NCBI GenBank assembly: GCA_027484825.1 | Contig: JAIXSE010000021.1 | Coordinates: 434,001 to 498,000, forward strand | Origin: Rubrivivax sp. | GTDB lineage: Bacteria; Pseudomonadota; Gammaproteobacteria; Burkholderiales; Burkholderiaceae_C | Direction: 5' to 3' | Length of the DNA stretch: 64,000 nucleotides | Shown: piece after piece, positions 32,074 to 41,620 of the stretch | Layout: the number at the start of each line of letters is the position of its first letter | How positions within the stretch are numbered: the stretch's first letter is position 1 | Notes under the pieces: model-generated | Told to the model about the DNA's origin: nothing | The model's database searches: none | The model's input: only the letters and a program-made list of their open reading frames with translations | Made by a program: the position numbers and the translations under genes

Positions 32074-34520
32074 CAGAGCAGCTCCTTGGGGTTGAGGATC
32101 ATCAGCACGCTGCCGTCGCCCATCAGCGCCGAGCCGGCGAAACCGGCCAGGCCGCCCAGCACGCCTTCGAGCGGGCGCAGGATGATGTCGCAGGTGCCGT
32201 CGAATTCATCGACGATCAGGCCGATCTGCTCGCCGCCCCAGCGCAGCACCAGCACCGCATGCTCGCCTTCGGCATTCAGGCGCGGGGCTTCGTCCAGGGC
32301 CAGCATCTGGTTGAGCGGGCGCAGCGGCACGACACGTCCGCGCAGCACCACCGTCTGGGCCTGCTTGAAGCGGTGGATGTCTTCGGCAGGTACCCGCACC
32401 GTCTCCACGATCAGGTCCATCGGCACGCCGAAGCGGCAACCGGCGGCGCGGATCATCATCACGTGGGTGACCGCCATGGACAGCGGCAGCGTCAGGCGGA
32501 TGCGGGTGCCCTGACCGCGCTCGCTGGACAGGCTCACCGTGCCGTTGATCCGCTCCACCGCCGAGCGCACGACGTCCATGCCGACGCCGCGTCCGGAGAG
32601 GTCGGAGATGCTGTCCGTCGTGGAGAAGCCGGGCAGGAAAATGAGCTGCACCGCTTCGGCTTCGCTCAGGCCGTCGGCCCGGTCGGCGGGGATCAGGCCG
32701 CGCTCCACGGCCTTGGCCCGCACACGGGCGGTGTTGATGCCGGCGCCGTCGTCGCTGATGTCCAGGATCACCCGGTCACCTTCCTGACGTGCCTGCACCC
32801 GCAAGGTCCCTTGCGCCGGCTTGCCGGCCGCCAACCGGTCGGCGGGCAGTTCAATGCCGTGGTCCAGGCTGTTGCGCAGGATGTGGATCAGCGGGTCGGC
32901 CAGCGACTCGATGACGTTCTTGTCGGCTTCGGTCTCCTCGCCCTCGATCACCAGTTGCACGTCCTTGCCCAGGCGCTTGGAGATGTCCCGCACCAGGCGG
33001 CCAAAGCGCTGGAAGACAGTGCCCACCGGCAGCATGCGCACCTGCATGATGGCGTGCTGCATATCCTCGGCGATGCGGTTGATGACCGCATATTGGTTTT
33101 TGATCTCGCGGGCCAGTTCGCGTTGCCCGAACTGCGTTTCCGCGCGCTGCGCCAGATAGGGCAGGGCGTTCTTGGCCACCACCATTTCGCCGATCAGGTC
33201 CATCAGGCGGTCGATCTTGTCCTGCGCCACCTTGAGCACCCGCTGACCGCCGCGGTCCGGGCTGGTGGGGTCTTCAGCGGCCGCTGCGCGGGTCGTCGCC
33301 GCGGCTCCCGGCGCGCCTGCTGCAGCGCCGCCGTCCGGATGTGAACGGCGGGCCCAGGCGGCCAGCGCCGGTGCCCCCTCTGCGCATGGCGGCATTGCCG
33401 CGACCGAGCGGGGGCCCGTGCTGTCGTCCAGCAGCGGCAGCAGATGGCGCAGCACCTGAGCCACGGCTTCCAGCGTTCCGGCGGTGCAGCTGGGACGGTC
33501 CAGCAGGGCCAGCTGTTCGCGCCAGATCTCCTGGGCCCGATGGAGCAGCGAGGCCTGGGCTGCGGCACCGCCTGGGTCGGCCGCGCCGCTGCTGGCGCTG
33601 TCGGCGGCTGTTCCTGCAGCTGTTCCGGCGGCTGCGGGCGCCGACGGTCCGTTGAATCGGGCGCTGGCCAGCGCCGCTCCGCCAGCAGCGCCTGATGCCG
33701 CCGTCACCGGGGCAGCCGGCGGCTGGATCACATGCCATTCGCATTGCTCCGGCACATAGCGGAAGTGCTCTTCCACATAGGCCAGCGGCGCGTCACACAG
33801 CACCAGGAAGCCGAGCCGGCACTGGTAGCAGTCGAAGTCTTCGGCCGGGCCCCAGTCGGCCGGCGGCAGCACTTGAAGGGCCAGCAGACCCGGTGACTGC
33901 TGGACCAGCGCCCAGGGGTCCTCACCCTTGAAAAAGCATTCCGGCTCCGGCAGGTAGCGCACCACACAGGCCCCGGACCGCTGCCAGTCCTGCGGCAGGG
34001 CCTGCACCCAGTCCGGGGCGGGCGGCGCAACCGGGGTAACCGGCGCAACAGCCGCAACTGGCGATGCGTGCGCTGTAGACGCTGCAGGCGCTGCAGGCAC
34101 CGCTGCTGCGACGCTCGCGGCCGGTGCCTCCTGCAGGAACGCCCGCAGGTCACGCGCCAGTTGATGGGAACGCTGCTCGGCCGAATCCGGCAGTTCCCCA
34201 TGCCCGTCCAGCGCATCGATCATCTCGGCGCTGTGGTCCATCGCCGCCAGCAGCACGTCCGCCATGGCGCTGGTGTAGGGCAGCTTGCTGGCGCGCACCC
34301 GGTCCAGCACATCTTCGCCGGCATGCACGACGCGCTCCAGCGCGCCGAACTCGAACATGCCGCAATTGCCCTTGAGCGTGTGCACCGAACGGAACAGGTC
34401 GTTCAGCAGCTCCAGGTTGGTCGGATCACGCTCGATCTGGAGCAGGCGCTGACCGATGGTCTCCAGGCATTCACGCGCTTCCAGAATGAATTGCGCCAGG
34501 ATTTCCGCAGCGTCGTTCAT
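32073..34520 (-). CDS. cheA: Chemotaxis histidine kinase CheA
   Basis: This 815-residue kinase has an HPt domain with H47 in FRSVHTLKGNCGMFE, a long Ala/Pro linker, a P2-like domain (about residues 170-265), a second Ala/Gly-rich linker, a dimerisation helix pair (QDKIDRLMDLIGEMVVAKNAL), a HATPase (LADPLIHILRNSLDHGIE, ISDDGAGIN, DLSGRGVGMDVVRSAV) and a C-terminal CheW-like domain ending in ILNPKELL. Only one HPt is present. It is the core kinase of the operon and should phosphorylate the two CheY proteins and CheB. Start and stop overlap both neighbours, indicating tight coupling. Confidence 0.95.
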   Translation of the reverse strand: MNDAAEILAQFILEARECLETIGQRLLQIERDPTNLELLNDLFRSVHTLKGNCGMFEFGALERVVHAGEDVLDRVRASKLPYTSAMADVLLAAMDHSAEMIDALDGHGELPDSAEQRSHQLARDLRAFLQEAPAASVAAAVPAAPAASTAHASPVAAVAPVTPVAPPAPDWVQALPQDWQRSGACVVRYLPEPECFFKGEDPWALVQQSPGLLALQVLPPADWGPAEDFDCYQCRLGFLVLCDAPLAYVEEHFRYVPEQCEWHVIQPPAAPVTAASGAAGGAALASARFNGPSAPAAAGTAAGTAADSASSGAADPGGAAAQASLLHRAQEIWREQLALLDRPSCTAGTLEAVAQVLRHLLPLLDDSTGPRSVAAMPPCAEGAPALAAWARRSHPDGGAAAGAPGAAATTRAAAAEDPTSPDRGGQRVLKVAQDKIDRLMDLIGEMVVAKNALPYLAQRAETQFGQRELAREIKNQYAVINRIAEDMQHAIMQVRMLPVGTVFQRFGRLVRDISKRLGKDVQLVIEGEETEADKNVIESLADPLIHILRNSLDHGIELPADRLAAGKPAQGTLRVQARQEGDRVILDISDDGAGINTARVRAKAVERGLIPADRADGLSEAEAVQLIFLPGFSTTDSISDLSGRGVGMDVVRSAVERINGTVSLSSERGQGTRIRLTLPLSMAVTHVMMIRAAGCRFGVPMDLIVETVRVPAEDIHRFKQAQTVVLRGRVVPLRPLNQMLALDEAPRLNAEGEHAVLVLRWGGEQIGLIVDEFDGTCDIILRPLEGVLGGLAGFAGSALMGDGSVLMILNPKELL

Positions 34521-34957
34521 CGCAGGCTCCCCTTGACCGGAATCGAGGCGGCCGCACGGGCCGCTGCGGCGCCGTCGCCCAGCAGCAGGGCCGCGCTCAG
34601 CACCAGCTCGGCCGGCCGGGCCGGTTTGATCATGTAGCAGTTGGCGCCGGCCTGCCGCGCGGCCTCGGCGTCCTGCAACTGGGACTCGGTGGAGACCATC
34701 ATCACCGGCGCCTGCACCGCCGTCTGCAGCCGGCGCAATTCGCGCACGAAGCCGTAGCCGTCCAGCTTGGGCATGTTGATGTCCACCACGTACAGGTCGA
34801 AGGGCCGCTGATCGCCGGCGGCGACCACTTTCTCCAGGGCCTCCATGCCGTTGACCGCTTCATCGGTGCTCCAGCCGGCATCGCCCAGCAGCTTGCGGTG
34901 GTACATGCGCACGGTGGCGGCATCGTCGACCACCAGGATGCGGGTTGTGCTTGTCAT
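34517..34957 (-). CDS. CheY-like response regulator
   Basis: This 146-residue receiver has VVDDAATVRMYH at the acidic pocket, the phosphoacceptor in LYVVDINMPKLDGYG (about residue 58), MMVSTES and CYMIKPARP. A C-terminal Ala-rich tail of about 25 residues (LLLGDGAAAARAAAS) extends beyond the usual receiver. It overlaps cheA downstream and cheR upstream by four bases each. With the second CheY at 31448 it gives CheA two alternative targets, one possibly acting as phosphate sink. Confidence 0.9.
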   Translation of the reverse strand: MTSTTRILVVDDAATVRMYHRKLLGDAGWSTDEAVNGMEALEKVVAAGDQRPFDLYVVDINMPKLDGYGFVRELRRLQTAVQAPVMMVSTESQLQDAEAARQAGANCYMIKPARPAELVLSAALLLGDGAAAARAAASIPVKGSLR

Positions 34958-35835
34958 GGGGCCTCCCCAGTCAACGGCTTCTGATAGACCATGGCGTCGG
35001 CAAAGCGGCGCACCTTGTAGAGCGAAGTGATGCGGCTCATCGACTCGGAATGCCCGAGACAGACGAAGCCGCCCGGCCGCAGGGCGTCGTACAGCGCCTC
35101 GGCGGCGGCCCGGCGGGACACATCATCAAAATAGATCAGCAGGTTGCGGCAGAAGATCAGGTCGATGTCGCGAAAGCGCGCGGTGTCGGCCGGATTGCTC
35201 AGGTTGACCTGGCTGAACTCCACCGCCGCCACCAGCTCCCGCGAGATCGCCCAGTCGCCATTGCCCACCGGCGTGAAGTAGCGGTCCAGCCAGGCCTTGG
35301 GCACATTGGCCACCGAGCGCGGGCTGTAGACCCCGCGCTGGGCGGCCTGCAGCACGGTGGTGTCGATGTCGGAGGAGAAGATCTCCACCTCATGCTGCTC
35401 GATGCCGGGCCAGCGCTCCAGCAGCTGCATGGCGATGGAATAGGGCTCCTCACCGGTGGACGACGGAATCGACCAGATGCGGATGCGCTCGCCGCGCGGC
35501 TTGTTGCGGACCAGCTCGTCCAGCAGGTTGTTGGTCATGCAGTCGAACTGATAGCTCTCCCGCAGGAAGTAGGTCTCGTTGACCGTCATCGCATTGACCA
35601 GCTGCTGCAGCTCGCGGCCGTCCCGCTCGAAGCGCAGGCCGACGAAGTAGTTGCGGAAGTCGTCCGCGCCGGTGGCCTCGATCCGCTCCAGCAGACGCTT
35701 GTCGACGAAGTAGCGCTTGTTGTCGTCGAAGTGGATGCCGGTCTTTCGATAGAAGAATTCGCGGAATTTCTGGAAGTCCGCGTCGGTGATGGCGAGCTTG
35801 GATCGGCCGGCCGGCGTGCGCAGGGCTTGATTCAT
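34954..35835 (-). CDS. cheR: Chemoreceptor glutamate methyltransferase CheR
   Basis: This 293-residue enzyme methylates receptor glutamates with SAM. It has the N-terminal helical domain (FQKFREFFYRKTGIHFDDNK, then LQQLVNAMTVNETYFLRE) and the methyltransferase domain with IPSSTGEEPYSIAM, DLIFCRNLLIYFD and GGFVCLGHSESM. I chose ATG 35835 because it overlaps the HEAT gene's stop (ATGA) and matches family length; the longer frame to 36012 is not supported. It pairs with cheB in the same operon. Confidence 0.94.
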   Translation of the reverse strand: MNQALRTPAGRSKLAITDADFQKFREFFYRKTGIHFDDNKRYFVDKRLLERIEATGADDFRNYFVGLRFERDGRELQQLVNAMTVNETYFLRESYQFDCMTNNLLDELVRNKPRGERIRIWSIPSSTGEEPYSIAMQLLERWPGIEQHEVEIFSSDIDTTVLQAAQRGVYSPRSVANVPKAWLDRYFTPVGNGDWAISRELVAAVEFSQVNLSNPADTARFRDIDLIFCRNLLIYFDDVSRRAAAEALYDALRPGGFVCLGHSESMSRITSLYKVRRFADAMVYQKPLTGEAP

Positions 35836-36455
35836 GGGGCCTCGATGCGTTCCAGCGCCACCTGGGTGGCAAAGCCGATGAAGGGATCGTCCGAAAAACG
35901 GTCGCGGGCGCCGAGCAGGGCCGCGCGTTCGTCGGCGCTGCCGGTTTCCGCCAGCACTTCGATGGCGGCGGCCACCACATTGATCTCGGGCTCCTGCCGC
36001 AGCACCTGGCACAGCCAGGCATTGACCTCGGCATGGCGCAGGTCCCCCAGCAGGTTGACGGTGAACAGGCGTACATCCGGGTCGGCATCCTGCAGCAGCC
36101 GCTGGATGGAGGGGCCGACCGCCTGCGGCATGCCGCTCAGGGTTTCGATGGCGCCATTGCGCAGGGCAGCGTCTTCGGTGCGCAGCAGCGGGATCAGCGC
36201 CTGCACGGCGCTGTCATCGGCCAGGGTGCCCAGGCTGGTGAACAGCGCCTCGCGGACCGACGCGTCGGTCTCCTTGGCCAGGGCCTGTCCCAGCACCGGG
36301 CTGGCCTGCGGCATGCGGGCCAGGTCACGGGCCGCGTGACGGCGCTGCACGGGATCGGCGCTGGTGAGCTGCTGACTCAGGCCGGGGAAGTCCCGCGCAT
36401 GCTCGCGGGCATGGACCGGATGCAGGCTGGGGGTGGGGGCTTTGCGCAGTGCCAT
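35832..36455 (-). CDS. HEAT-repeat protein of the chemosensory operon
   Basis: This 207-residue protein is made of HEAT/PBS-lyase-type helical repeats (SADPVQRRHAARDLARM, TDASVREALFTSLGTLAD, EDAALRNGAIETLSGM, ADPDVRLFTVNLLGDL, EPEINVVAAAIEVLAETG), about five units. It has no catalytic motif, signal peptide or membrane helix. Such proteins occur between cheR and cheB in certain alternative chemosensory operons and probably serve as a scaffold for complex assembly. Start ATG 36455 follows GAGGACCC; it overlaps cheR by four bases. Confidence 0.82.
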   Translation of the reverse strand: MALRKAPTPSLHPVHAREHARDFPGLSQQLTSADPVQRRHAARDLARMPQASPVLGQALAKETDASVREALFTSLGTLADDSAVQALIPLLRTEDAALRNGAIETLSGMPQAVGPSIQRLLQDADPDVRLFTVNLLGDLRHAEVNAWLCQVLRQEPEINVVAAAIEVLAETGSADERAALLGARDRFSDDPFIGFATQVALERIEAP

Positions 36456-36468
36456 GGGGTCCTCATCG

Positions 36469-37638
36469 TCAGTGGGGCCGGGCCCAGTGGAGCAACTGGT
36501 CGCCGATGCGCTGCACCGGCAGCACACATTCGGCGCCGGCGCGGTTCACCAGTTCCTGCGGCATGCCGTAGACCACGGCGGTTTCCGCGGATTCGGCAAT
36601 GGTGTGGCCGCCTCGTTGGCGCAGCCGGGTCATGCTGCTGGCGCCGTCATCGCCCATGCCGGTGAGCAGGACGCCCACCACGCGTTCAGCGGGCATGTGC
36701 TTCATGACGCTGTCCACCAGCACGTCCACGCAGGGATGCCAGGGATGGGCCGGCGACTCGGGGGCCGGTTGGGCCAGCAGCCGGCCCAGACGCTCGACCA
36801 CCACCATGTCATGGCCACCCTGCGCCACCAGGATTTGCCCGGCCTGCAGCGGCATCGGGGCATTGCATTCGCGCACCTGGAGGGCGCAGAGTTGGTCCAT
36901 GCGCTGGGCGAAGGCGGCGGTGAAGTGCGGCGGCATGTGCTGGGCCACCAGCACCGGCCAGGGAAAGTCGGCGGGCAGCCGGGGCAAGACGTCTTCCAGC
37001 GTCCGAGGGCCGCCGGTGGAGACGCCGATGACGACGAGGCCGTCCGGCAAGCCCAGTCGTGCGGCGGGGGAAGGCGGCGCGGGGACGGGGGCGGTTCTTG
37101 CCGTTCGGGTCGCCCGGCTGCTCGGCTCCGGCACGTTCGGCTCGACGATGGCGCCGCGCGTGCGGGGAACCTGGCGTCGCATCGCAGTGGCCTGCCCGAC
37201 GCCGGGCGCGCGTACACCGCCGCTGACCCGTGCCGTGCTGGCCGTGCGCACCTTGCGCACCAGCTCGTCGCTGATCTCCCGCAGGTTCAGGGAAATGGTG
37301 CCGCCCGGCTTGGCCACATAGTCCACCGCGCCCAGCGCCAGCGCTTCCAGCGTGCTGATCGTGCCCTGCTGGGTCAGCGACGACACCATCACCACCGGGG
37401 TCGGGCGGATGCTCATCAGCAGCGACAGCGCGGTCAGCCCGTCCATCTCCGGCATGTTGATGTCCAGGGTCACCACATCGGGCAGGAACTGCTGGGCCAG
37501 ATTGACACCTTCCATGCCGCTGCGGGCGGACTCCACCTCGAAGCCGGCATCGGTCAGGACTTCGCGCAGCACCTTGCGCATCAGCGCGGAGTCATCGACC
37601 ACCAGCACTTTTTTTGGGGTGCTTGCAGACGTGGGCAT
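36469..37638 (-). CDS. cheB: Chemoreceptor methylesterase/deamidase CheB
   Basis: This 389-residue enzyme has an N-terminal receiver (VVDDSALMRKVL, D59 in VVTLDINMPEMDG) and a C-terminal methylesterase with the triad S207 (VIGVSTGGPRT), H234 (VAQHMPPHFT) and D331 (LLTGMGDDGAS). A linker of about 65 residues rich in Arg, Pro and Ala joins them, longer than usual. Phosphorylation by CheA should activate receptor demethylation opposite to CheR. It lies 12 bp after the triple CheW gene. Confidence 0.95.
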   Translation of the reverse strand: MPTSASTPKKVLVVDDSALMRKVLREVLTDAGFEVESARSGMEGVNLAQQFLPDVVTLDINMPEMDGLTALSLLMSIRPTPVVMVSSLTQQGTISTLEALALGAVDYVAKPGGTISLNLREISDELVRKVRTASTARVSGGVRAPGVGQATAMRRQVPRTRGAIVEPNVPEPSSRATRTARTAPVPAPPSPAARLGLPDGLVVIGVSTGGPRTLEDVLPRLPADFPWPVLVAQHMPPHFTAAFAQRMDQLCALQVRECNAPMPLQAGQILVAQGGHDMVVVERLGRLLAQPAPESPAHPWHPCVDVLVDSVMKHMPAERVVGVLLTGMGDDGASSMTRLRQRGGHTIAESAETAVVYGMPQELVNRAGAECVLPVQRIGDQLLHWARPH

Positions 37639-37649
37639 GGGGAGGCTCC

Positions 37650-39332
37650 TCAGGCAGCCATCGGAAGGGAGGCGGGGGCGGCTCCGGTGCTGGCGCCGTC
37701 GGCACTGCCGGCGGGCAGCATCGGCTGGGCGCCGTGGGCGTCCCGCTGCCAGCCCAGCAGTTGTTCCGGGTCGATCAGCATGACCAGTCGCTGGCCGTTC
37801 TGCAGCCGGGCCACCTGATGGATGAGCCGGCTGTGCGGGCCGCTGACGTCGGGCGCCGGTGCCAGGCAGCCGTGGGCGACCCGCAGCACCTCGGCCACCG
37901 CGTCCACGATGAAACCGGTGCGCTGGTTGCCCTGGGCGAACACCATGATGCGCTGGCCGTCATTGCGCTCCAGCGTGGCCAGGCCCAGCCGATTGCGCAG
38001 GTCGATGACCGGCAGGACAGCGCCCCGCAGGTTGATCACGCCTTCCACAAAGGCCGGCGTGCGCGGCACCCGGGTGAGCTGTTCCGGTACCCGGACGATT
38101 TCCTGCACGCACATGATGGGGACGCCGAATTCCTCGGCACCCAGGCGGAAGACCACCAGTTGCATGTCTTCGCCCACGGCACTGCCAGCGGCGGACGCGG
38201 CGGTGGACATGAGCGGGGCGGAGGGGAGCGTTGCTGACATGGCATCTCCTGACGACATCGAGGATCCGGTCGCTGCGGCGGTGTCGCCGTTCGCCAGGGA
38301 CTGGGCGGCCGCGCTGGCTTCACGCAGCGCTTCCAGCCCCAGCAGCCGGGCGGCCGACAGCACCGAGATCAGGCGGCGGCCCTGGTCCAGCTGGCAGATG
38401 GCGTCGAATTCATGGTGTTGGCCGTCGCGGGCCAGCAGGTCCGGCATGCCGCTGGTTTGTTGGCGCGGCACGCTCATCACTTCCTTGACGGTGTCGGTCA
38501 CCAGCCCGACCGGACCACAGCCGGGCAGGGCCACCACCACGATGCGCTGGTGTTCGTCCTGACGCAGATGGCCCAGACCGAAGAGGCTGCGCAGGTCCAC
38601 CAGCGGCAGCAGGCGGCGGCGCAGGGTCATCACGCCGCGCATGTGAGCCGGCGCCTGCGGCACCACGGTGATCTGCTCCGGCATCTGCACGATCTCCTGG
38701 ACATCCTCGATCGGCACGCCGTACTCCTGGGCGTCGACAGTGAAGCTGACCAGGCGCAGGTCCGGCTCCGGGACGTGCGCGGACGTGTCGGCCAGCAACT
38801 GGGCGGCGTCGGCCCCCGAGCGTGCCGCACCCCGGTCCACGTCCGACGCGGACAGGGCAAAGGCCTGATGCACCAGATGCTCGAAGTTCAGCACCATCAG
38901 CAGCTCGTCCTGACCGTCCGGGCCGGGATGGCGGATGAGGCCAGACAGGGATTCGGTGTTGTGCACATGGCCCAGGGCCTGCGCGGGCTCGACCTGATCG
39001 GCCTCCACCTGCAGCACGCTGCAGACGCGGTCGACCAGAAAGCCCAGCGCCTGTCCGCAATGGATGACCAGAGCACGGGCGGTGTCGCCATGGTCCTGGT
39101 CCGGCAGGCCCAGCAGGCGGCGCAGGCTCATCAGCGGCAGCACCCGGCCCCGCAGATTGGCCAGGCCCAGCAGGGCCGAGGGAGCCAGCGGCAGCCGTGC
39201 CACCTCCGGCAGCCGGATGATTTCCTGCACCGGCGCCATCGGCACGGCGAAACGCTCGCCGGCCAGTTCAAAGCTGACGAACTGGCGGTCGGCCTGCGGA
39301 CCCGCCTGGGCGTCGTTGACGTGATCGTTCAT
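37650..39332 (-). CDS. CheW adaptor with three CheW domains
   Basis: This 560-residue protein contains three CheW domains in tandem, at about residues 15-155, 190-330 and 388-530. Each has the family pattern (FELAGERFAVPMAPVQEI, FTVDAQEYGVPIEDVQEI, FRLGAEEFGVPIMCVQEI; then LRGRVLPLMSLR, LRRRLLPLVDLR, LRGAVLPVIDLR). Gly/Ser/Ala linkers separate the domains. A normal CheW has one domain; the triple form may cross-link receptors and CheA into a different array geometry. No single-domain CheW is in this operon. Confidence 0.93.
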   Translation of the reverse strand: MNDHVNDAQAGPQADRQFVSFELAGERFAVPMAPVQEIIRLPEVARLPLAPSALLGLANLRGRVLPLMSLRRLLGLPDQDHGDTARALVIHCGQALGFLVDRVCSVLQVEADQVEPAQALGHVHNTESLSGLIRHPGPDGQDELLMVLNFEHLVHQAFALSASDVDRGAARSGADAAQLLADTSAHVPEPDLRLVSFTVDAQEYGVPIEDVQEIVQMPEQITVVPQAPAHMRGVMTLRRRLLPLVDLRSLFGLGHLRQDEHQRIVVVALPGCGPVGLVTDTVKEVMSVPRQQTSGMPDLLARDGQHHEFDAICQLDQGRRLISVLSAARLLGLEALREASAAAQSLANGDTAAATGSSMSSGDAMSATLPSAPLMSTAASAAGSAVGEDMQLVVFRLGAEEFGVPIMCVQEIVRVPEQLTRVPRTPAFVEGVINLRGAVLPVIDLRNRLGLATLERNDGQRIMVFAQGNQRTGFIVDAVAEVLRVAHGCLAPAPDVSGPHSRLIHQVARLQNGQRLVMLIDPEQLLGWQRDAHGAQPMLPAGSADGASTGAAPASLPMAA

Positions 39333-39355
39333 GCGCAGCTCCCGACGCGACCGAC

Positions 39356-41284
39356 TCAGTTGCTCTGCAGCTCATCGGCCAGGGAGGAGATTTCCTCGAT
39401 GGCGGCACTGAGTTCATCGGCGCCTTGCGACTGCTGCCGCGCGGCGGTGGCCGCCTGCTCGGCGGCTTTCTCGGCCTGATGGGCGGCCGCGGAGATCTGC
39501 TCCACGCCGTTGCGCACCTGGCCCAGGGCGGTGACGATCTCGGCGGAGGTCTGGGCTGCCTCGACATTGCCCCGCTCCACGTCGGACACGTCGCGCTCGA
39601 TCGTCTGCAGGTTCTGGGTGATGGTGCGGGTCTTCTCGATCTCGCTCTGTGCGGAGGAGAGGATTTCCGTCAGGTCGCGGCCCACCAGGGCGATCTGGTC
39701 CTGGATGCTCTTGACCAGGTCCTTGATGCGGTCGGCGTTCTCGGCCGAGTCATGGGCCAGGTTGCGGATGTCGGTGGCGACCACTACGAAGCCCTTGCCG
39801 TATTCACCGGCCCGGGCGGCTTCGATGCTGCCGTTGACCGCCAGCATGTTGGTCTGCACCGAGACCTGGGTGATGGCGTCCACGATCTTGTCGATCTTGC
39901 GGCTGACCAGCTCCAGTTCCTTGATCTGCTGCATGCTGGTGCGGGTGGAGTCCACGCCGCGCCCGATGCTGGCCACCAGCGAATCGATGTGCTGCTTGTT
40001 CTCCCCCATCATCGTGCGGATGCTGGAGGCCTTGCTGCTGGCTTCATTGGCGCGGCGCTCGGACAACTCGGCACCGTTGGTGATCTGGGTGATGGCGGCG
40101 GCCGACTGCGCGGTGGCAGCGGCTTGCGCCTGCGAGCCTTTGCGGATCTGCTCCAGCGCAATCATGATCTGGCTGGCGGCGCGGGTGATTTCCTGCACCG
40201 CGCTGGAGAGTTCCTCCGCGGCGGAGGCCACTTCCTCGGCGCTCTTGGCGATGTCGGTGGAGTTCTTCAGCTCTTCCGCAATCTCCGACAGGCTGGCGGC
40301 GGTCTGTTCGCACTCGGCCAGCGCGGTGGACTGTTCCTCGATGGTCTTGGCCGATTCCTCACAGGCCGACCCCTGTTCGGTGGCGGCGGCGGCAATCTGC
40401 TCGGCCCCCTTGAGCGCCTGCTGGGCGGCCACGCTGCTCTGGCTGGCGGCGGTGGCGATCTGCATGGCGCCGTTGAGGATGTCCCCGGCGTCCTGGCGGA
40501 TGAGGTTGAGCTGGTCGGAGATGATCTGGCTCTTTTGCACCTCGGTCTGAATCATGTCGGCCGACTCGTTGATGCCGCCGGCAATCGTCTGGACCTCGGT
40601 CTGGATCTGGGCCACCAGGTCCTGGATCTGTTTGGCGCTCTTTTCGCTGGTCTCGGCCAGGGTGCGCACCTCGTCGGCCACCACCGCAAAGCCCTTGCCG
40701 TGTTGTCCGGCACGAGCGGCCTCAATTGCTGCATTCAGGGCCAGCAGATTGGTCTGGTCGGCAATCCGGGCCACGGCCTTGACGATGTCGCCGATGTTGG
40801 CGGCCTGCCGCTCCAGCTCGGCCACCCGCTTGACCGAATTGGCCTGCCGCTCGGCGGCCACGCCGACGGCGCTGATGGTGGCGGACACATCCTCATTGAT
40901 GCGGCCGACCAGGTCGCGCATGGTCTCGGCCCGGCCCTGGGACTGCTGGCTGGCATTGAGCTGGCGGGTCAGGGCCGCACTGATCTGGGTGATGGCGGCC
41001 AGGGATTCCTGGGCGGCGCCGGACGCTTCTTCCGCGCCGCTGGCAATCTGGTCGGACGAGCGCTTGAGCTCTTCCGCCGCGGAGGCCGCCTCGTTGATGC
41101 CGGCGGCGAGCTGGGCGCTGGCGCTGGCCACCCGCTCGGCGGCCTGCTGCTGCTTGGCCAGGGTGCGGGCCCGGCGACGATTCGCCTCGGCATCGCGATT
41201 GACCTGACGGTTCAGGCCTTTGGCCACGACGGCCGGTGCGGGGGTGTGGTCCAGGGCCTGGCGGTTTTTCATCACCAAAGACAT
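39356..41284 (-). CDS. Soluble chemoreceptor with two signalling tips
   Basis: This 642-residue protein is almost entirely alpha-helical coiled coil with no membrane segment or ligand domain. It has two complete MCP tip signatures: [20 protein letters not shown] (about residues 174-193, followed by [20 protein letters not shown]) and [20 protein letters not shown] near residue 480 (followed by [20 protein letters not shown]). Known receptors have one tip, so this may bend back twice or join two arrays. The first gene of the leftward chemosensory operon, it has a good ribosome site (AAGGAG). Confidence 0.9.
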   Translation of the reverse strand: MSLVMKNRQALDHTPAPAVVAKGLNRQVNRDAEANRRRARTLAKQQQAAERVASASAQLAAGINEAASAAEELKRSSDQIASGAEEASGAAQESLAAITQISAALTRQLNASQQSQGRAETMRDLVGRINEDVSATISAVGVAAERQANSVKRVAELERQAANIGDIVKAVARIADQTNLLALNAAIEAARAGQHGKGFAVVADEVRTLAETSEKSAKQIQDLVAQIQTEVQTIAGGINESADMIQTEVQKSQIISDQLNLIRQDAGDILNGAMQIATAASQSSVAAQQALKGAEQIAAAATEQGSACEESAKTIEEQSTALAECEQTAASLSEIAEELKNSTDIAKSAEEVASAAEELSSAVQEITRAASQIMIALEQIRKGSQAQAAATAQSAAAITQITNGAELSERRANEASSKASSIRTMMGENKQHIDSLVASIGRGVDSTRTSMQQIKELELVSRKIDKIVDAITQVSVQTNMLAVNGSIEAARAGEYGKGFVVVATDIRNLAHDSAENADRIKDLVKSIQDQIALVGRDLTEILSSAQSEIEKTRTITQNLQTIERDVSDVERGNVEAAQTSAEIVTALGQVRNGVEQISAAAHQAEKAAEQAATAARQQSQGADELSAAIEEISSLADELQSN

Positions 41285-41620
41285 GTTTGAGCTCCTTGAT
41301 CTGAGGGCGGTTTGTCGTCACCGTCCTTGGTGCGGCATGCGTCCACGTGCTCAATTTGAGGCTCAAAACGATAAAAGAGAAAGTTGAAAATGACACGAAA
41401 CTGCATATTCGAGGATTAAATGTGATGAATGTGGCGATAGATTTGATTTGAAAATGATCTTGACGAATCCGCGCAAGGCTCATCTCCGTATCCGGCGGAT
41501 CGGTTCCGGGCCTCGCAAACTTCAGTAGCATTCGGCGGAGCGCAGCGCCCCCTCCATGGGGCCGGCGGTCGCGTCACCTGCGTTCACGCGGGGACGCTGG
41601 TGTGCATGCAGGGAGGACGA
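41285..41620. other. Divergent intergenic region with AT-rich core
   Basis: This gap separates the leftward chemosensory operon from the rightward gene at 41621. Bases about 41360-41470 are clearly AT-richer than the surroundings, as expected for promoters on both strands, but I cannot assign a confident -35/-10 pair. No gene is visible; GGAGG before 41621 is the ribosome site of that gene. Confidence 0.5.

Noticed and set aside
41415-41435. Sigma-28 flagellar promoter (TAAA ... GGCGATAG) before 41621
   Set aside because: The spacing is three bases shorter than the TAAA-N15-GCCGATAA consensus and the downstream gene is not motility related.
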